A DNA stretch of 64,000 nt from Thalassotalea algicola. Its GTDB lineage: Bacteria > Pseudomonadota > Gammaproteobacteria > Enterobacterales > Alteromonadaceae. Every line of letters starts with the position of its first letter. Within the stretch, counting starts at the first letter, position 1. The stretch is taken from NCBI RefSeq assembly GCF_012932965.1, contig NZ_JABBXH010000003.1:558001-622000 (forward strand), written 5' to 3'. This document shows positions 7,707 through 16,449 of the stretch, one piece after another. Position numbers and translations under genes: made by a program. A model generated the notes under the pieces. That model ran no database searches. It saw only the letters and a list, made by a program, of their open reading frames with translations, and had not been told where the DNA came from.

Positions 7707-10016
7707 ATGCTTTCACTTACCGATATACAACCGCAAAAAGATGAAATTTATCTAGACAATAATGCGACTACCCCTGTTTTGCCACAGGCAGCTCAAGCAG
7801 CAATGCACACTATGCAGTTATGTTACGGGAACCCAAGTAGCAGTCATATTACAGGTATTAAAGCGAAATATATTTTAGAGACTACTCGAGGCTTAGTCCG
7901 CAAAGTCATTGGCGCAAGTACAGGTGAAATCACCTTCACTAGCGGTGCTACGGAAGGTATTCAAACGGCGATAATTTCGGCATTACAAGCAGCTAAAGAA
8001 CAAGGTATTAGCCAAGAGAAACCTTTGTTGTTGTATGGTGCAACTGAACATAAAGCAGTACCTGAGACATTAAAGCATTGGAATAGCATGTTAGATATTG
8101 GTGGTGATGTTGTTGCCATTCCAGTCGATGAAAATGGTATTTTAGATGTCGATTTTATTAAGCATAACTCGGCTGACGCAATCATTATTTGCACTATGGC
8201 AGCGAATAATGAAACAGGTGTTTTTCAGGATTTGCCGTTACTTGAAAAAACTATTCGAGAACAAAATGAGGCTGTACTTTGGATGGTCGACTGCGTTCAA
8301 GCATTAGGGAAAATTGACTTAAATATTGCAGAAACGACAATTGATTATGCGCCATTTAGTGGTCATAAACTTTATGCCCCGAAAGGTATTGGCGTGTTAT
8401 ATGTGCGTGAAGGTGCGCCATACACACCGTTCATTGCAGGTGGCGGACAAGAAAGTGGATTGCGTTCAGGAACCGAAAATTTACCCGGTATTGCTGCATT
8501 GCAAGCAGTGCTCGCGCTGCTAGATGATCCAAGTGACGATACTTTTAAGGACCATGACACATTACTTGCCTATCGAAAACAACTCGTCGATACGCTTACA
8601 GAGGTATTTCCAGATATTGTATTTAACCATGATTTGTCTTGTTCACTGCCAACAACACTAAATTTTTCAGTTCGAGGCCTATCTAGTAAAGACATTATGG
8701 ACTTATTTGACGCGGCGCGTATCCGTGTAAGTTCTGGTTCCGCTTGCTCATCTAAAGTCACGGGTAGTTTTGTATTAGACGCCATGGGGAAAGAACGGTG
8801 GCAAAGTGAATCGGCGATACGTTTGTCGTTTGGCCCTGCGACTAAGCAATGTGAAATAGATCAAGCGTGCAAAGCAATTAAGCAGGCGGTAGAAGCGTTA
8901 AAACATAGCTGCTTAATTTTATCGGATACCGATGATAACAGTGAATTTGCTGTCGATGGTTTGCAGCAGTGGGTATACGATCAACAATGTACTTGGTGTT
9001 ATGTAGATAAAGCGGCTAAAGAATGTGTGCTTATTGATGCTACGCCAGAGCTAGTAAACAAATTTGAGCGTTTAGTTCGATGCCAAGGCTATCAAGTAGT
9101 GGCAGTGCTTGAGTCCCATCATCATAGCCAGCAAGTGCTTAATACAGAAATGATCAGGGAGCTTATTACCGAACATATTCAAGCGGCTGAATTTGATGAG
9201 CTAGGTTGGCCTTTAAATGCAACACAAGTGAAGTTGGCAAACGGTGACTCGGTACCTGCGATTAAAGTAGGCAGTAAGGTTATTGCTCGACTGCCTCTAG
9301 CAGGTCATACAAAAAATAGTGTTGCATATTTATTGGGGACGGCTAGCAATGAGCGATTAGCGATAGAAAATATAGAATATGCTTTTACTGGCGATACTAT
9401 TCAAATCGGTGGCTTAGGGCGCACAGATGGTGAAACCGCAGATTGCGATGATTTGTACCAGTCGATTAAGCGATTAGCGCAGGTGATTGCAGAAGACACG
9501 CTAATTTGCCCAAGCCATGATTACCAGACGTTGTTTAGCACAAGTATTGCTATGGAATGCAAAACTAATGCGCTTGTCGCTGGCGTCTTAGACGGAGAGC
9601 TTGACGTAGCTTCATTTAAATCACAAAAAGCTGATTTAGACAAACAATTGCCAGAGAGTGACTATCATAACTTTTGTGGCAGCGTAAATTTAAGTCAAAA
9701 CAATATAGGCCACTTAGCGGCTAATCAATTGGCTGAATTCATGGAAAAACATCCAAATGCGACGCTCGTAGATGTTCGAGAACCCCACGAATTTGAAGCT
9801 TACCCTGATGCGTATGTTGCTGGAACAAAAATGGTTAATATTCCGCTTAGCCAAATTACGAACTTTGTTAACTTGCAGCGAGACAGCAAATCAGTTGAAG
9901 CATTTATTTGTATTTGCCGTAGTGGTAATCGTAGCGATGCAGCGGCAAAAACATTAAAACGGAACGGCTTTGTAAATGTTTATCATGTGCCAGGTGGTTT
10001 TGCTTTATTGGATTAG
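7707..10016 (+). CDS. cysteine desulfurase - persulfide dioxygenase-like MBL - rhodanese fusion
   Basis: A 769-residue protein with three sulfur-chemistry domains in one frame. Residues 1 to about 395 are a class V PLP-dependent cysteine desulfurase (NifS/IscS type). PLP lysine is Lys221 in SGHKLY, and the persulfide-forming Cys347 lies in SSGSACSS. Residues about 430-630 resemble ETHE1/persulfide dioxygenases. His471 and His473 lie in SHHHSQQ, where the usual HxHxDH has lost its Asp and last His. GHT contains His534, TGDT contains Asp563, and GRTD and SHDY are also kept. Residues about 660-769 are a rhodanese domain with active-site Cys737 in ICRSGNRS. Family knowledge suggests sulfur taken from cysteine is passed as persulfide and oxidised or transferred within one chain. 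That flow is inference. The start is the first ATG before the PLP-domain sequence. A terminator lies about 50 nt downstream. Confidence 0.88.
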   Translation: MLSLTDIQPQKDEIYLDNNATTPVLPQAAQAAMHTMQLCYGNPSSSHITGIKAKYILETTRGLVRKVIGASTGEITFTSGATEGIQTAIISALQAAKEQGISQEKPLLLYGATEHKAVPETLKHWNSMLDIGGDVVAIPVDENGILDVDFIKHNSADAIIICTMAANNETGVFQDLPLLEKTIREQNEAVLWMVDCVQALGKIDLNIAETTIDYAPFSGHKLYAPKGIGVLYVREGAPYTPFIAGGGQESGLRSGTENLPGIAALQAVLALLDDPSDDTFKDHDTLLAYRKQLVDTLTEVFPDIVFNHDLSCSLPTTLNFSVRGLSSKDIMDLFDAARIRVSSGSACSSKVTGSFVLDAMGKERWQSESAIRLSFGPATKQCEIDQACKAIKQAVEALKHSCLILSDTDDNSEFAVDGLQQWVYDQQCTWCYVDKAAKECVLIDATPELVNKFERLVRCQGYQVVAVLESHHHSQQVLNTEMIRELITEHIQAAEFDELGWPLNATQVKLANGDSVPAIKVGSKVIARLPLAGHTKNSVAYLLGTASNERLAIENIEYAFTGDTIQIGGLGRTDGETADCDDLYQSIKRLAQVIAEDTLICPSHDYQTLFSTSIAMECKTNALVAGVLDGELDVASFKSQKADLDKQLPESDYHNFCGSVNLSQNNIGHLAANQLAEFMEKHPNATLVDVREPHEFEAYPDAYVAGTKMVNIPLSQITNFVNLQRDSKSVEAFICICRSGNRSDAAAKTLKRNGFVNVYHVPGGFALLD

Positions 10017-10064
10017 CAGATAAATTAGTTGGTATTTAGACTAACGAAGCTGAGAAACAACAGA

Positions 10065-10086
10065 AGCCGCATTATGCGGCTTTTTT
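10065..10086 (+). terminator. rho-independent terminator after the sulfur fusion gene
   Basis: Perfect 7-bp stem AGCCGCA / TGCGGCT with loop TTA and a run of T to 10086. It separates the fusion gene transcript from the miniprotein-iscX pair. Confidence 0.88.
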
Positions 10087-10137
10087 CTTGCGCTAATTTC
10101 TTTATACTGACTAAAATTGGATAATTCAGTCACGTAA

Positions 10138-10263
10138 ATGAAAGAAACCCTTAAGCGCTTATGGCATACCGATTGTAAGTTTTGTCGTAAATCTCGCTAT
10201 GTTATTTTGTGGATTATACTGATGTTCTTGGCTGATTATTTATTCTTTAAGTTAGTTTTTTAG
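10138..10263 (+). CDS. 41-residue membrane miniprotein with CxxC motif, upstream of iscX
   Basis: ATG at 10138 opens a 41-codon frame: a short basic N-terminus, the segment DCKFCRKS with a CxxC pair (Cys13 and Cys16), then one strongly hydrophobic segment (about residues 21-41) ending in KLVF. Predicted topology is a single-span inner-membrane protein with the cysteines on the basic, probably cytoplasmic, side. Its TAG stop forms part of the TAGGAGG ribosome-binding site of iscX, so the two are very likely co-transcribed and translationally linked. The CxxC could bind a metal or carry thiol/persulfide chemistry, but that is speculation. No named family was recognised. Confidence 0.65.
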   Translation: MKETLKRLWHTDCKFCRKSRYVILWIILMFLADYLFFKLVF

Positions 10264-10271
10264 GAGGACGT

Positions 10272-10472
10272 ATGGGATTAAAGTGGACCGATTCACTTGA
10301 AATTGCCTTAGATCTTATTGAGGAGCATCCGGATGTGGACCCTAAACAATTGCACTTTCCACAGTTAATGCAGTGGGTAATAGCACTTGAACGTTTTGAC
10401 GATGACCCTAAACATTGTGGCGAGCGTATTTTAGAAGCAATTCAGTTGTGTTGGATGGATGAAGCCGATTAA
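10272..10472 (+). CDS. iscX: IscX, Fe-S cluster assembly regulator
   Basis: A 66-residue acidic protein matching IscX/YfhJ from end to end: MGLKWTDS at the start, the central FDDDP acidic patch, and the WMDEAD ending. IscX binds iron and the cysteine desulfurase IscS and modulates its activity during Fe-S cluster assembly. In many gammaproteobacteria it is the last gene of the isc operon. Here the only desulfurase nearby is the upstream fusion protein, and ndk follows after an intervening malic enzyme gene. A strong TAGGAGG site lies 5 nt before the ATG. Confidence 0.93.
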   Translation: MGLKWTDSLEIALDLIEEHPDVDPKQLHFPQLMQWVIALERFDDDPKHCGERILEAIQLCWMDEAD

Positions 10473-10616
10473 AACAACCTGTTATAGCGTAACAAATTGT
10501 CAATCAATTCAATGGTCGGCTTTTTAAGCCTGCACTCTTCAACTATACTGACACGCAATTCTGCGATTTTGATTAAAAAATAATCGCTTAGCTCATATTT
10601 TTAATAGAAGCCACCA

Positions 10617-12308
10617 ATGACAGAATCGAAAAAACGTCCATTATACATTCCTTATGCAGGCCCAAGTTTATTAGAGGCTCCGCTTTTAAATAAAGGAAGC
10701 GCGTTTAGTAAAGAAGAACGTGCTATGTTCAACTTAACTGGATTAATTCCACCGAGTTATGAAACGATTGAAGAGCAAGTGGATCGTTGTTACCACCAGT
10801 ACAGCAGCTTCCGCACCAATTTAAATAAGCATATTTACTTAAGAAATATCCAAGATAAAAATGAAACCTTGTATTACCGCCTAGTACGAGAGCACTTGGA
10901 AGAAATGATGCCAATCATCTACACACCAACAGTAGGCGATGCATGTGAGCGTTTTTCTGATATTTACCGCAGTAATCGTGGTTTATTTATCGCTTATGAT
11001 GAACGTGACCAGCTGGATGATATTTTACGTAATGCTACTAAAAACAAAGTCAAAGTGATTGTGGTAACTGATGGTGAACGTATTTTGGGCTTAGGTGACC
11101 AAGGTATTGGCGGTATGGGCATTCCAATTGGTAAGCTTGCCTTGTATACCGCTTGTGGAGGTATAAGTCCTGCTTATTGTTTACCTATTACTTTGGATGT
11201 CGGTACTAATAACGAGAAGCTGTTAAACGACCCTATGTATATGGGCTCACGCCATAAGCGAATTAGCCAAGAAGAATATAATGAATTTGTCGATATGTTC
11301 ATTAAAGCAGTTAAACGTCGTTGGCCACATGTCATGCTGCAATTTGAAGACTTTGCTCAGCCAAATGCCATGCCATTGCTAAATAAGTACAAAGAAGAAA
11401 TTTGTTGTTTTAATGACGATATTCAAGGTACTGCGTCAGTTACTGTTGGTACTTTATTGGCTGCTTGTCGCACTAAAGGGGAAAAACTTTCAGCGCAAAA
11501 AGTCGCTTTTGTTGGCGCAGGCTCTGCAGGTTGTGGTATTGCAGAGCAAATTATTACGCAAATGGTCAGCGAAGGTATATCGCCAGAACAAGCTCGTAGT
11601 CAAATATTTATGGTAGATCGCTTTGGTCTACTAACCGAAGGCATGGAAGGGTTAAGAGACTTCCAGGAAAAGCTACAACAGCATAATTCTGCTATTACTA
11701 GTTGGCCTGTCGAAGGTGATTACGCGAGCTTGCTTGAAGTAATGAACAATGCACAACCTGATATATTAATTGGTGTGTCTGGCCAAGCGGGGTTATTTAC
11801 CGAAGAAGTGATCAAAGCAATGTACAGTCATTGCCAGCGTCCGATTATCTTTCCACTGAGTAATCCATCAAGGCAAGTTGAAGCAACGCCGGAGCAAGTG
11901 GTTACTTGGACTGAAGGCAATGCAATTGTGGCTACAGGTAGTCCATTCGAGCCTGTTGAATACCAAGGTGAGCTTTTCCATATTGCACAATGTAATAATA
12001 GTTATATCTTCCCAGGGCTTGGTCTAGGAGTCGTTTCAGCTAATATCAATCGTATTACTGATGAGATGCTAATGATTACCAGTGAAATGTTGGCAAAAGC
12101 GTCACCGATGGCTAATGGCGAGTCAAAAGAATTATTACCGCCAATTACTGAGATAGCTGAATTAAGTAAAAAAATCGCTTTTGCGGTAGCGAAAGTTGCA
12201 TACGAGCAAGGCTTGGCATTGGAAATTCCAGATGATCAGTTAATGGCAAAAATTGAACGTAACTTTTGGACACCTGAATATCGTGAATATAAACGGATAA
12301 GTATCTAG
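10617..12308 (+). CDS. maeA: NAD-dependent malic enzyme
   Basis: Oxidative decarboxylation of malate to pyruvate with NAD+ (cytoplasm). The 563-residue length matches E. coli MaeA/SfcA (565). Visible motifs: [11 protein letters not shown] with catalytic Tyr102, the [20 protein letters not shown] block with the catalytic Lys, the metal-binding FNDDIQGTA segment, and the nucleotide-binding [10 protein letters not shown]. The ATG has upstream context GAAGCCACCA, with a possible -10 TATACT at 10544-10549. It is a single gene ending in a strong hairpin terminator. It sits between iscX and ndk, where other genera often have pepB or nothing. Confidence 0.95.
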   Translation: MTESKKRPLYIPYAGPSLLEAPLLNKGSAFSKEERAMFNLTGLIPPSYETIEEQVDRCYHQYSSFRTNLNKHIYLRNIQDKNETLYYRLVREHLEEMMPIIYTPTVGDACERFSDIYRSNRGLFIAYDERDQLDDILRNATKNKVKVIVVTDGERILGLGDQGIGGMGIPIGKLALYTACGGISPAYCLPITLDVGTNNEKLLNDPMYMGSRHKRISQEEYNEFVDMFIKAVKRRWPHVMLQFEDFAQPNAMPLLNKYKEEICCFNDDIQGTASVTVGTLLAACRTKGEKLSAQKVAFVGAGSAGCGIAEQIITQMVSEGISPEQARSQIFMVDRFGLLTEGMEGLRDFQEKLQQHNSAITSWPVEGDYASLLEVMNNAQPDILIGVSGQAGLFTEEVIKAMYSHCQRPIIFPLSNPSRQVEATPEQVVTWTEGNAIVATGSPFEPVEYQGELFHIAQCNNSYIFPGLGLGVVSANINRITDEMLMITSEMLAKASPMANGESKELLPPITEIAELSKKIAFAVAKVAYEQGLALEIPDDQLMAKIERNFWTPEYREYKRISI

Positions 12309-12322
12309 TAACAGGATTTAAT

Positions 12323-12352
12323 GAGAAAAACCAACGCCTGTTGGTTTTTCTC
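12323..12352 (+). terminator. hairpin terminator after maeA
   Basis: Perfect 13-bp stem GAGAAAAACCAAC / GTTGGTTTTTCTC with loop GCCT. The T-rich right arm makes it a plausible intrinsic terminator, though the tract is inside the stem. Confidence 0.75.
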
Positions 12353-12459
12353 TACCTGGCAAAGAGACGACATCGAAATAATTATCGATTGAGCGAGCCA
12401 ATCTTAGCGGCTAAACCGGCGTAACAACAATATCATTAGTCTTTTAGAGATTCTTAGTC

Positions 12460-12465
12460 TATAAT
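12460..12465 (+). promoter_or_regulatory. probable -10 element of the ndk promoter
   Basis: TATAAT followed by a GC-rich discriminator (CGCGCC), 54 nt before the ndk start codon. The -35 region is weak, so the assignment is tentative. Confidence 0.4.
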
Positions 12466-12519
12466 CGCGCCAAAAATTTATACCCCAATTTATTTAATCG
12501 ATATTTAAGAGGCTTAATC

Positions 12520-12951
12520 ATGGCTATCGAACGTACTTTTTCAATCGTAAAACCAGACGCAGTTGCTAAAAATGTAATTGGTCAAATCTACAACCGTTTT
12601 GAGACTGCTGGTTTAACAATCATCGCTTCAAAAATGGTTCATTTATCTAAAGAACAAGCAGAAGGTTTCTACGCTGAGCACAGCGAGCGTCCTTTCTTCG
12701 GTGCTTTAGTTGAGTTCATGACTTCTGGTCCAGTTATGGTTCAAGTTTTAGAAGGCGAAGGCGCTGTTCTTAAAAACCGTGAAATCATGGGTGCTACTAA
12801 CCCAGCAGAAGCTTTAGCTGGTACTTTACGTGCAGATTACGCTAACTCAATTGATGAGAATGCAGTACACGGTTCTGATGCTTTAGAATCAGCGGCTCGT
12901 GAAATTGCTTACTTCTTCACTGAAGACGAAATTTGTCCACGTACTCGCTAA
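12520..12951 (+). CDS. ndk: nucleoside diphosphate kinase
   Basis: Transfers the terminal phosphate of ATP to nucleoside diphosphates through a phosphohistidine. It has 143 residues, the standard bacterial length. It starts [12 protein letters not shown], as in the family, and the catalytic His117 is in NAVHGSDA. A clear GAGG-type ribosome-binding site precedes the ATG. Codon use is strongly biased, as expected of a highly expressed gene. It is followed by a strong terminator, so it is likely monocistronic here although the order ndk-rlmN is conserved. Confidence 0.97.
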   Translation: MAIERTFSIVKPDAVAKNVIGQIYNRFETAGLTIIASKMVHLSKEQAEGFYAEHSERPFFGALVEFMTSGPVMVQVLEGEGAVLKNREIMGATNPAEALAGTLRADYANSIDENAVHGSDALESAAREIAYFFTEDEICPRTR

Positions 12952-12979
12952 GTCTAATTTAGCAAAAATTCGTGAAAAA

Positions 12980-13008
12980 GGTGTTGCCTCAGGCAACACC
13001 TTTTTTTT
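12980..13008 (+). terminator. rho-independent terminator after ndk
   Basis: Perfect 9-bp stem GGTGTTGCC / GGCAACACC, loop TCA, then eight T. Confidence 0.93.
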
Positions 13009-13092
13009 GTACTTAATTTGTTGCGATACAATCTACTTTTAGATGGCTGTGAATTTTGCTAGAATTCGCCGCCTTTTTATTTTCAGCTATCA

Positions 13093-13121
13093 TTGATGGT
13101 TGTGGCTAAAAAGTGTACAAT
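13093..13121 (+). promoter_or_regulatory. sigma70-type promoter for the rlmN-pilW-rodZ-ispG operon
   Basis: TTGATG, 17-bp spacer, TACAAT, then a GC-rich discriminator TCGCGCCC. It lies 41 nt upstream of the rlmN ATG. A second possible -10 (TAGAAT at 13060-13065, also followed by a GC-rich stretch) may mark a tandem promoter. Confidence 0.65.
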
Positions 13122-13161
13122 TCGCGCCCTTAAATTTTAGTTGTTTTGAGAAAGTATTTGC

Positions 13162-14331
13162 ATGAGTGAAATGGTAGAAACAGTGAAACCAGACAATCAA
13201 AAGTCGATTCAAAAAGTTAATTTACTAAACTTAGATCATCAAGGTTTACGTGAATATCTTGGTTCTATTGGTGAAAAGCCATTTCGTGCAGATCAAATAA
13301 TGAAGTGGATGTACCATTTTGGGTACGACGACTTCGAGCAAATGACTAACTTAAATAAGAAGTTACGTGAAAAGTTAGCCCGTAACTGCGAAATTGTTGC
13401 GCCTGAAATTTCAGAAAAACAAGTATCGAGTGACGGTACAATTAAATACGCATTAAAGTTAGAAAGTGGCCAAGAAGTAGAAACGGTATGGATCCCAGAA
13501 AATAACCGAGCTACCTTGTGTGTTTCATCGCAAGTAGGTTGTGCACTGGAATGTACCTTCTGCTCAACTGCTCAACAAGGCTTCAACCGAAACTTATCGA
13601 TGGCTGAAATTATTGGCCAAGTTTGGCGTGTTGCTAATGATATCGGTGCAACTCGAATTGCGGGTACTCGTCCAATTACGAATATTGTAATGATGGGCAT
13701 GGGTGAACCTTTACTAAATATGAAAAACCTTATCCCAGCGTTAGATACTATGCTTAACGATTTAGGTTATGGTTTATCCAAGCGCCGCGTTACGGTAAGT
13801 ACTTCCGGTGTTGTTCCTGCACTTGATATGCTAAAAGAAAAAATTGATTGTGCGCTTGCTATTTCAGTTCATGCACCAAACAATCAACTACGCGATGAGC
13901 TAGTACCAATAAACAAAAAATATCCACTTGAAGACTTTTTGGCAGCCTCGCGTCGATATATCGACGGATCAAAGGCGCAAAAAGCCGTTACTGTTGAGTA
14001 TGTGATGCTTGATCACGTTAACGACAGCACAGAGCAAGCCCATGAATTAGCGCATGCCCTTAAAGATACACCGAGTAAAATAAATTTAATTCCATTTAAT
14101 CCTTACCCTGGATCTCCTTATAAGCGTTCAAGTAATTCTCGTATTGATCGCTTTGATAAAGTACTGCAATCCTACGGTTTCACTGTGATCAAGCGTCGAA
14201 CACGTGGTGATGATATTGATGCCGCTTGTGGCCAATTAGCAGGCGACGTTTTAGACCGTACTAAGCGTACTGCTAGTATTGCAGCAAAAAAAGAGATGAA
14301 AACTGAAGAAATTTCAGTGAAAATGGTCTAA
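13162..14331 (+). CDS. rlmN: dual-specificity rRNA/tRNA adenine-C2 methyltransferase RlmN
   Basis: Radical SAM enzyme methylating A2503 of 23S rRNA and A37 of certain tRNAs. 389 residues. The CxxxCxxC cluster motif is CALECTFC (Cys127, Cys131, Cys134), followed by the conserved [11 protein letters not shown]. The C-terminal acceptor cysteine lies in [11 protein letters not shown]. The long N-terminal and C-terminal tails are slightly extended against E. coli (384). It is the first gene of the conserved rlmN-pilW-rodZ-ispG-hisS-yfgM-bamB-der block. Confidence 0.97.
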   Translation: MSEMVETVKPDNQKSIQKVNLLNLDHQGLREYLGSIGEKPFRADQIMKWMYHFGYDDFEQMTNLNKKLREKLARNCEIVAPEISEKQVSSDGTIKYALKLESGQEVETVWIPENNRATLCVSSQVGCALECTFCSTAQQGFNRNLSMAEIIGQVWRVANDIGATRIAGTRPITNIVMMGMGEPLLNMKNLIPALDTMLNDLGYGLSKRRVTVSTSGVVPALDMLKEKIDCALAISVHAPNNQLRDELVPINKKYPLEDFLAASRRYIDGSKAQKAVTVEYVMLDHVNDSTEQAHELAHALKDTPSKINLIPFNPYPGSPYKRSSNSRIDRFDKVLQSYGFTVIKRRTRGDDIDAACGQLAGDVLDRTKRTASIAAKKEMKTEEISVKMV

Positions 14332-14442
14332 TCGCGCAGCCACAATCTTTTATAATTACAAATAATTGGCTGGCTTTAATGATTGGCAGCCGGATGCTGC
14401 CTTAAATGTCACAATTACAACAATAAAGAAAAAAGCATACTT

Positions 14443-16443
14443 ATGGTTAAAGCGTTTAAACTTCTTACAATTGCCGTTGTCCTGACTTCAGTGTCTGGGT
14501 GTGTGACGCAGAATTATGAAAATTCTAATACGCCAGTCGTACAAAATGACTCAAGTTCAACTGAAATCGCGATGACAAGAATTTCGCTCGGGTTAGGTTA
14601 CTTAAAAATGGGTAACACGACACAGGCGAAATTAAACTTAGAAAAGGCCAAACGCTTTGCACCTAACCTTGTGCAAGTACACACAGCTTTTGCTCACTAT
14701 TATGAAACGGTCGGAGAAGATAATTTAACGATTGCTTCCTATGAAAAAGCGTTATCATTAAAACCGGATGATGCCGATACGTTAAACAACTATGGTGTAT
14801 TCTTGTGTCGCAAAGATCGCTTACCTGAAGCAGAAGTACAGTTTTTAAGAGCTATTGCCGTTCCCACATATTTACTCGTTTCGCAAAGTTACCAAAATTT
14901 AGCACAGTGTCAGTTAAAAGCCCCTAACTTTGAAAAAGCACAATTGTATTTAGAAAAAGCAGTTGATCATAACCCTTCTAGTGCTTCGAACTTATACCAG
15001 ATGATGCGTTTGTTGTATGCACAAGGGCGTTACCAAGAAGCGTTGGCTTATAGTAAACGCTTCGAAAAGGCGACACGTCGCTTTAATCCTGACTCATTAT
15101 CGTTGAGCTATAAAATTTACCAAAAGATGGGAAATCAACGCATTGCTAAAAATTATGGCGCAATGCTAGTGAAAATGTTCCCTGAATCTTGGCATGCAAA
15201 ACAATACTTACTTAATGAGCTTGAAAAAATTGAAGCTGATGAGTTGGCCGAAAAGTATCAGTTACTCAAGCTTGGTGCCTATGACAAGCCTGAAAGCAAG
15301 CGTGTGGTTAAACTGACTCCTAGTGATAAGCCAGCTGTTTCGATTGCTCGTACTAAGAAGAAGCCAATAACTCCTCGCAGTGTTAATAAGAAAAAAGTGG
15401 TGCAGCTTTCTCCTCCTGATGAACAACTAGCTTCAAGACAAAAGAGTGCTGCAGGTAAGAAAACCGTTGTATTAAAGGCTCCTGATAACGCGAATAAAGA
15501 AGTATTAAATCATCAAGTAGCTTCAGTAGAAGCACAAGAGAACATAGAAACAGAGCAAGTAAAAGTAGAAGTTGCCAAACAAGCAGTAGCGCAAGAAAAA
15601 GCGCCAGAATTACTGAAGGTTGAACAGTCAGGCGCTCAAGAAGTCGTTCAAAAAACTGAAAGTGACCTTGTTCAAGTGCAAACTGAAGCTTTGAAGCCTC
15701 ATAATCGCGAAGAAGATATTGTCGTTGACTCAGCAAGCGATAAGGCTGAAGAAATCGTTAGACAAGTAGCTAATCCCGATTCAACTACTGAGAGAGAGGC
15801 AGAGCAAGATTTAGTTCAAACTTCTGAGCCTGAAGATGCAGCCGATGCACTAGTTATTGAGTTAAGTGAGCAAGCTGCTGAGCAGAAGGCACACGAAGTT
15901 GCTTCAGTTGATATACCTGAAAATACTACTCAACAGCAACAACTGGTAACAGATTCTCTAGTAAGTTCAGTCAATGATTCTGAACTTAATGATCTTGAAA
16001 GTGTCACTACTACTGACGATATTATAGATACTGCCTCGGATGAAGTTGCTTCAATGGAAGAACAATCAGAGTTAATTGATCAGTCGACCAATAATGAGTT
16101 TGAAACAGATACAGCCGTAATTGATGCGGTAGAGAATATTGACGAATCAAACAATTTACCTGTAGAAGAAACTAACGAACAGGAAATTGTAAGTAATGGA
16201 GTTGTCACTGATGAAGTTATTACTGAGACCATGGTGTCTGAAACTCAATACCAGTCGCTTGAAGAGTTACCACAGCATGAAATTCAAAAAGGTGAAAACT
16301 TATTCACAGTTTCAAAAAAATATAATATCCATCTGCGAAGTCTGAAAAAGTGGAATAACCTAGACGAACGCGCATTGGTTAGGATTGGTGATATTATTTA
16401 CTTAGCCGATCCAAGTATTGTAAATAGTGCACAAGAGCAATAG
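14443..16443 (+). CDS. pilW: type IV pilus biogenesis lipoprotein PilW/PilF with acidic linker and C-terminal LysM domain
   Basis: 666 residues from the ATG at 14443, chosen because a lipoprotein signal peptide follows at once (lipobox VSGC, Cys20). Upstream in-frame codons give an unrelated Cys-rich leader. Residues about 45-250 are TPR repeats as in PilF/PilW, the outer-membrane pilotin that helps PilQ secretin multimerise. The usual family length is about 250. Here residues about 290-610 form a low-complexity, Glu/Gln/Val/Ser-rich, strongly acidic linker. Residues about 612-658 form a LysM domain (HEIQKGENLFTVSKKYNIHL, then a LKKWN segment and VRIGDIIYL). The gene lies in the conserved rlmN-pilW-rodZ position. 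The LysM suggests direct peptidoglycan contact, an inference. Confidence 0.88.
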   Translation: MVKAFKLLTIAVVLTSVSGCVTQNYENSNTPVVQNDSSSTEIAMTRISLGLGYLKMGNTTQAKLNLEKAKRFAPNLVQVHTAFAHYYETVGEDNLTIASYEKALSLKPDDADTLNNYGVFLCRKDRLPEAEVQFLRAIAVPTYLLVSQSYQNLAQCQLKAPNFEKAQLYLEKAVDHNPSSASNLYQMMRLLYAQGRYQEALAYSKRFEKATRRFNPDSLSLSYKIYQKMGNQRIAKNYGAMLVKMFPESWHAKQYLLNELEKIEADELAEKYQLLKLGAYDKPESKRVVKLTPSDKPAVSIARTKKKPITPRSVNKKKVVQLSPPDEQLASRQKSAAGKKTVVLKAPDNANKEVLNHQVASVEAQENIETEQVKVEVAKQAVAQEKAPELLKVEQSGAQEVVQKTESDLVQVQTEALKPHNREEDIVVDSASDKAEEIVRQVANPDSTTEREAEQDLVQTSEPEDAADALVIELSEQAAEQKAHEVASVDIPENTTQQQQLVTDSLVSSVNDSELNDLESVTTTDDIIDTASDEVASMEEQSELIDQSTNNEFETDTAVIDAVENIDESNNLPVEETNEQEIVSNGVVTDEVITETMVSETQYQSLEELPQHEIQKGENLFTVSKKYNIHLRSLKKWNNLDERALVRIGDIIYLADPSIVNSAQEQ

Positions 16444-16449
16444 TTACTC

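Noticed and set aside
7615-7755. 46-codon frame starting MTDSIHWMTRNH that overlaps the start of the sulfur fusion gene in another frame
   Set aside because: It overlaps the conserved desulfurase sequence and has no ribosome-binding site. It is more likely promoter or leader sequence.
14383-14442. Upstream in-frame start for pilW giving a Cys-rich leader
   Set aside because: The lipoprotein signal peptide begins exactly at the ATG at 14443. The extra residues are unlike the family and would hide the signal.
15383-15736. Minus-strand frame of 117 codons opposite the pilW linker
   Set aside because: The Leu/Gln-rich product is what the reverse strand of a Glu/Gln/Lys-rich linker would encode.
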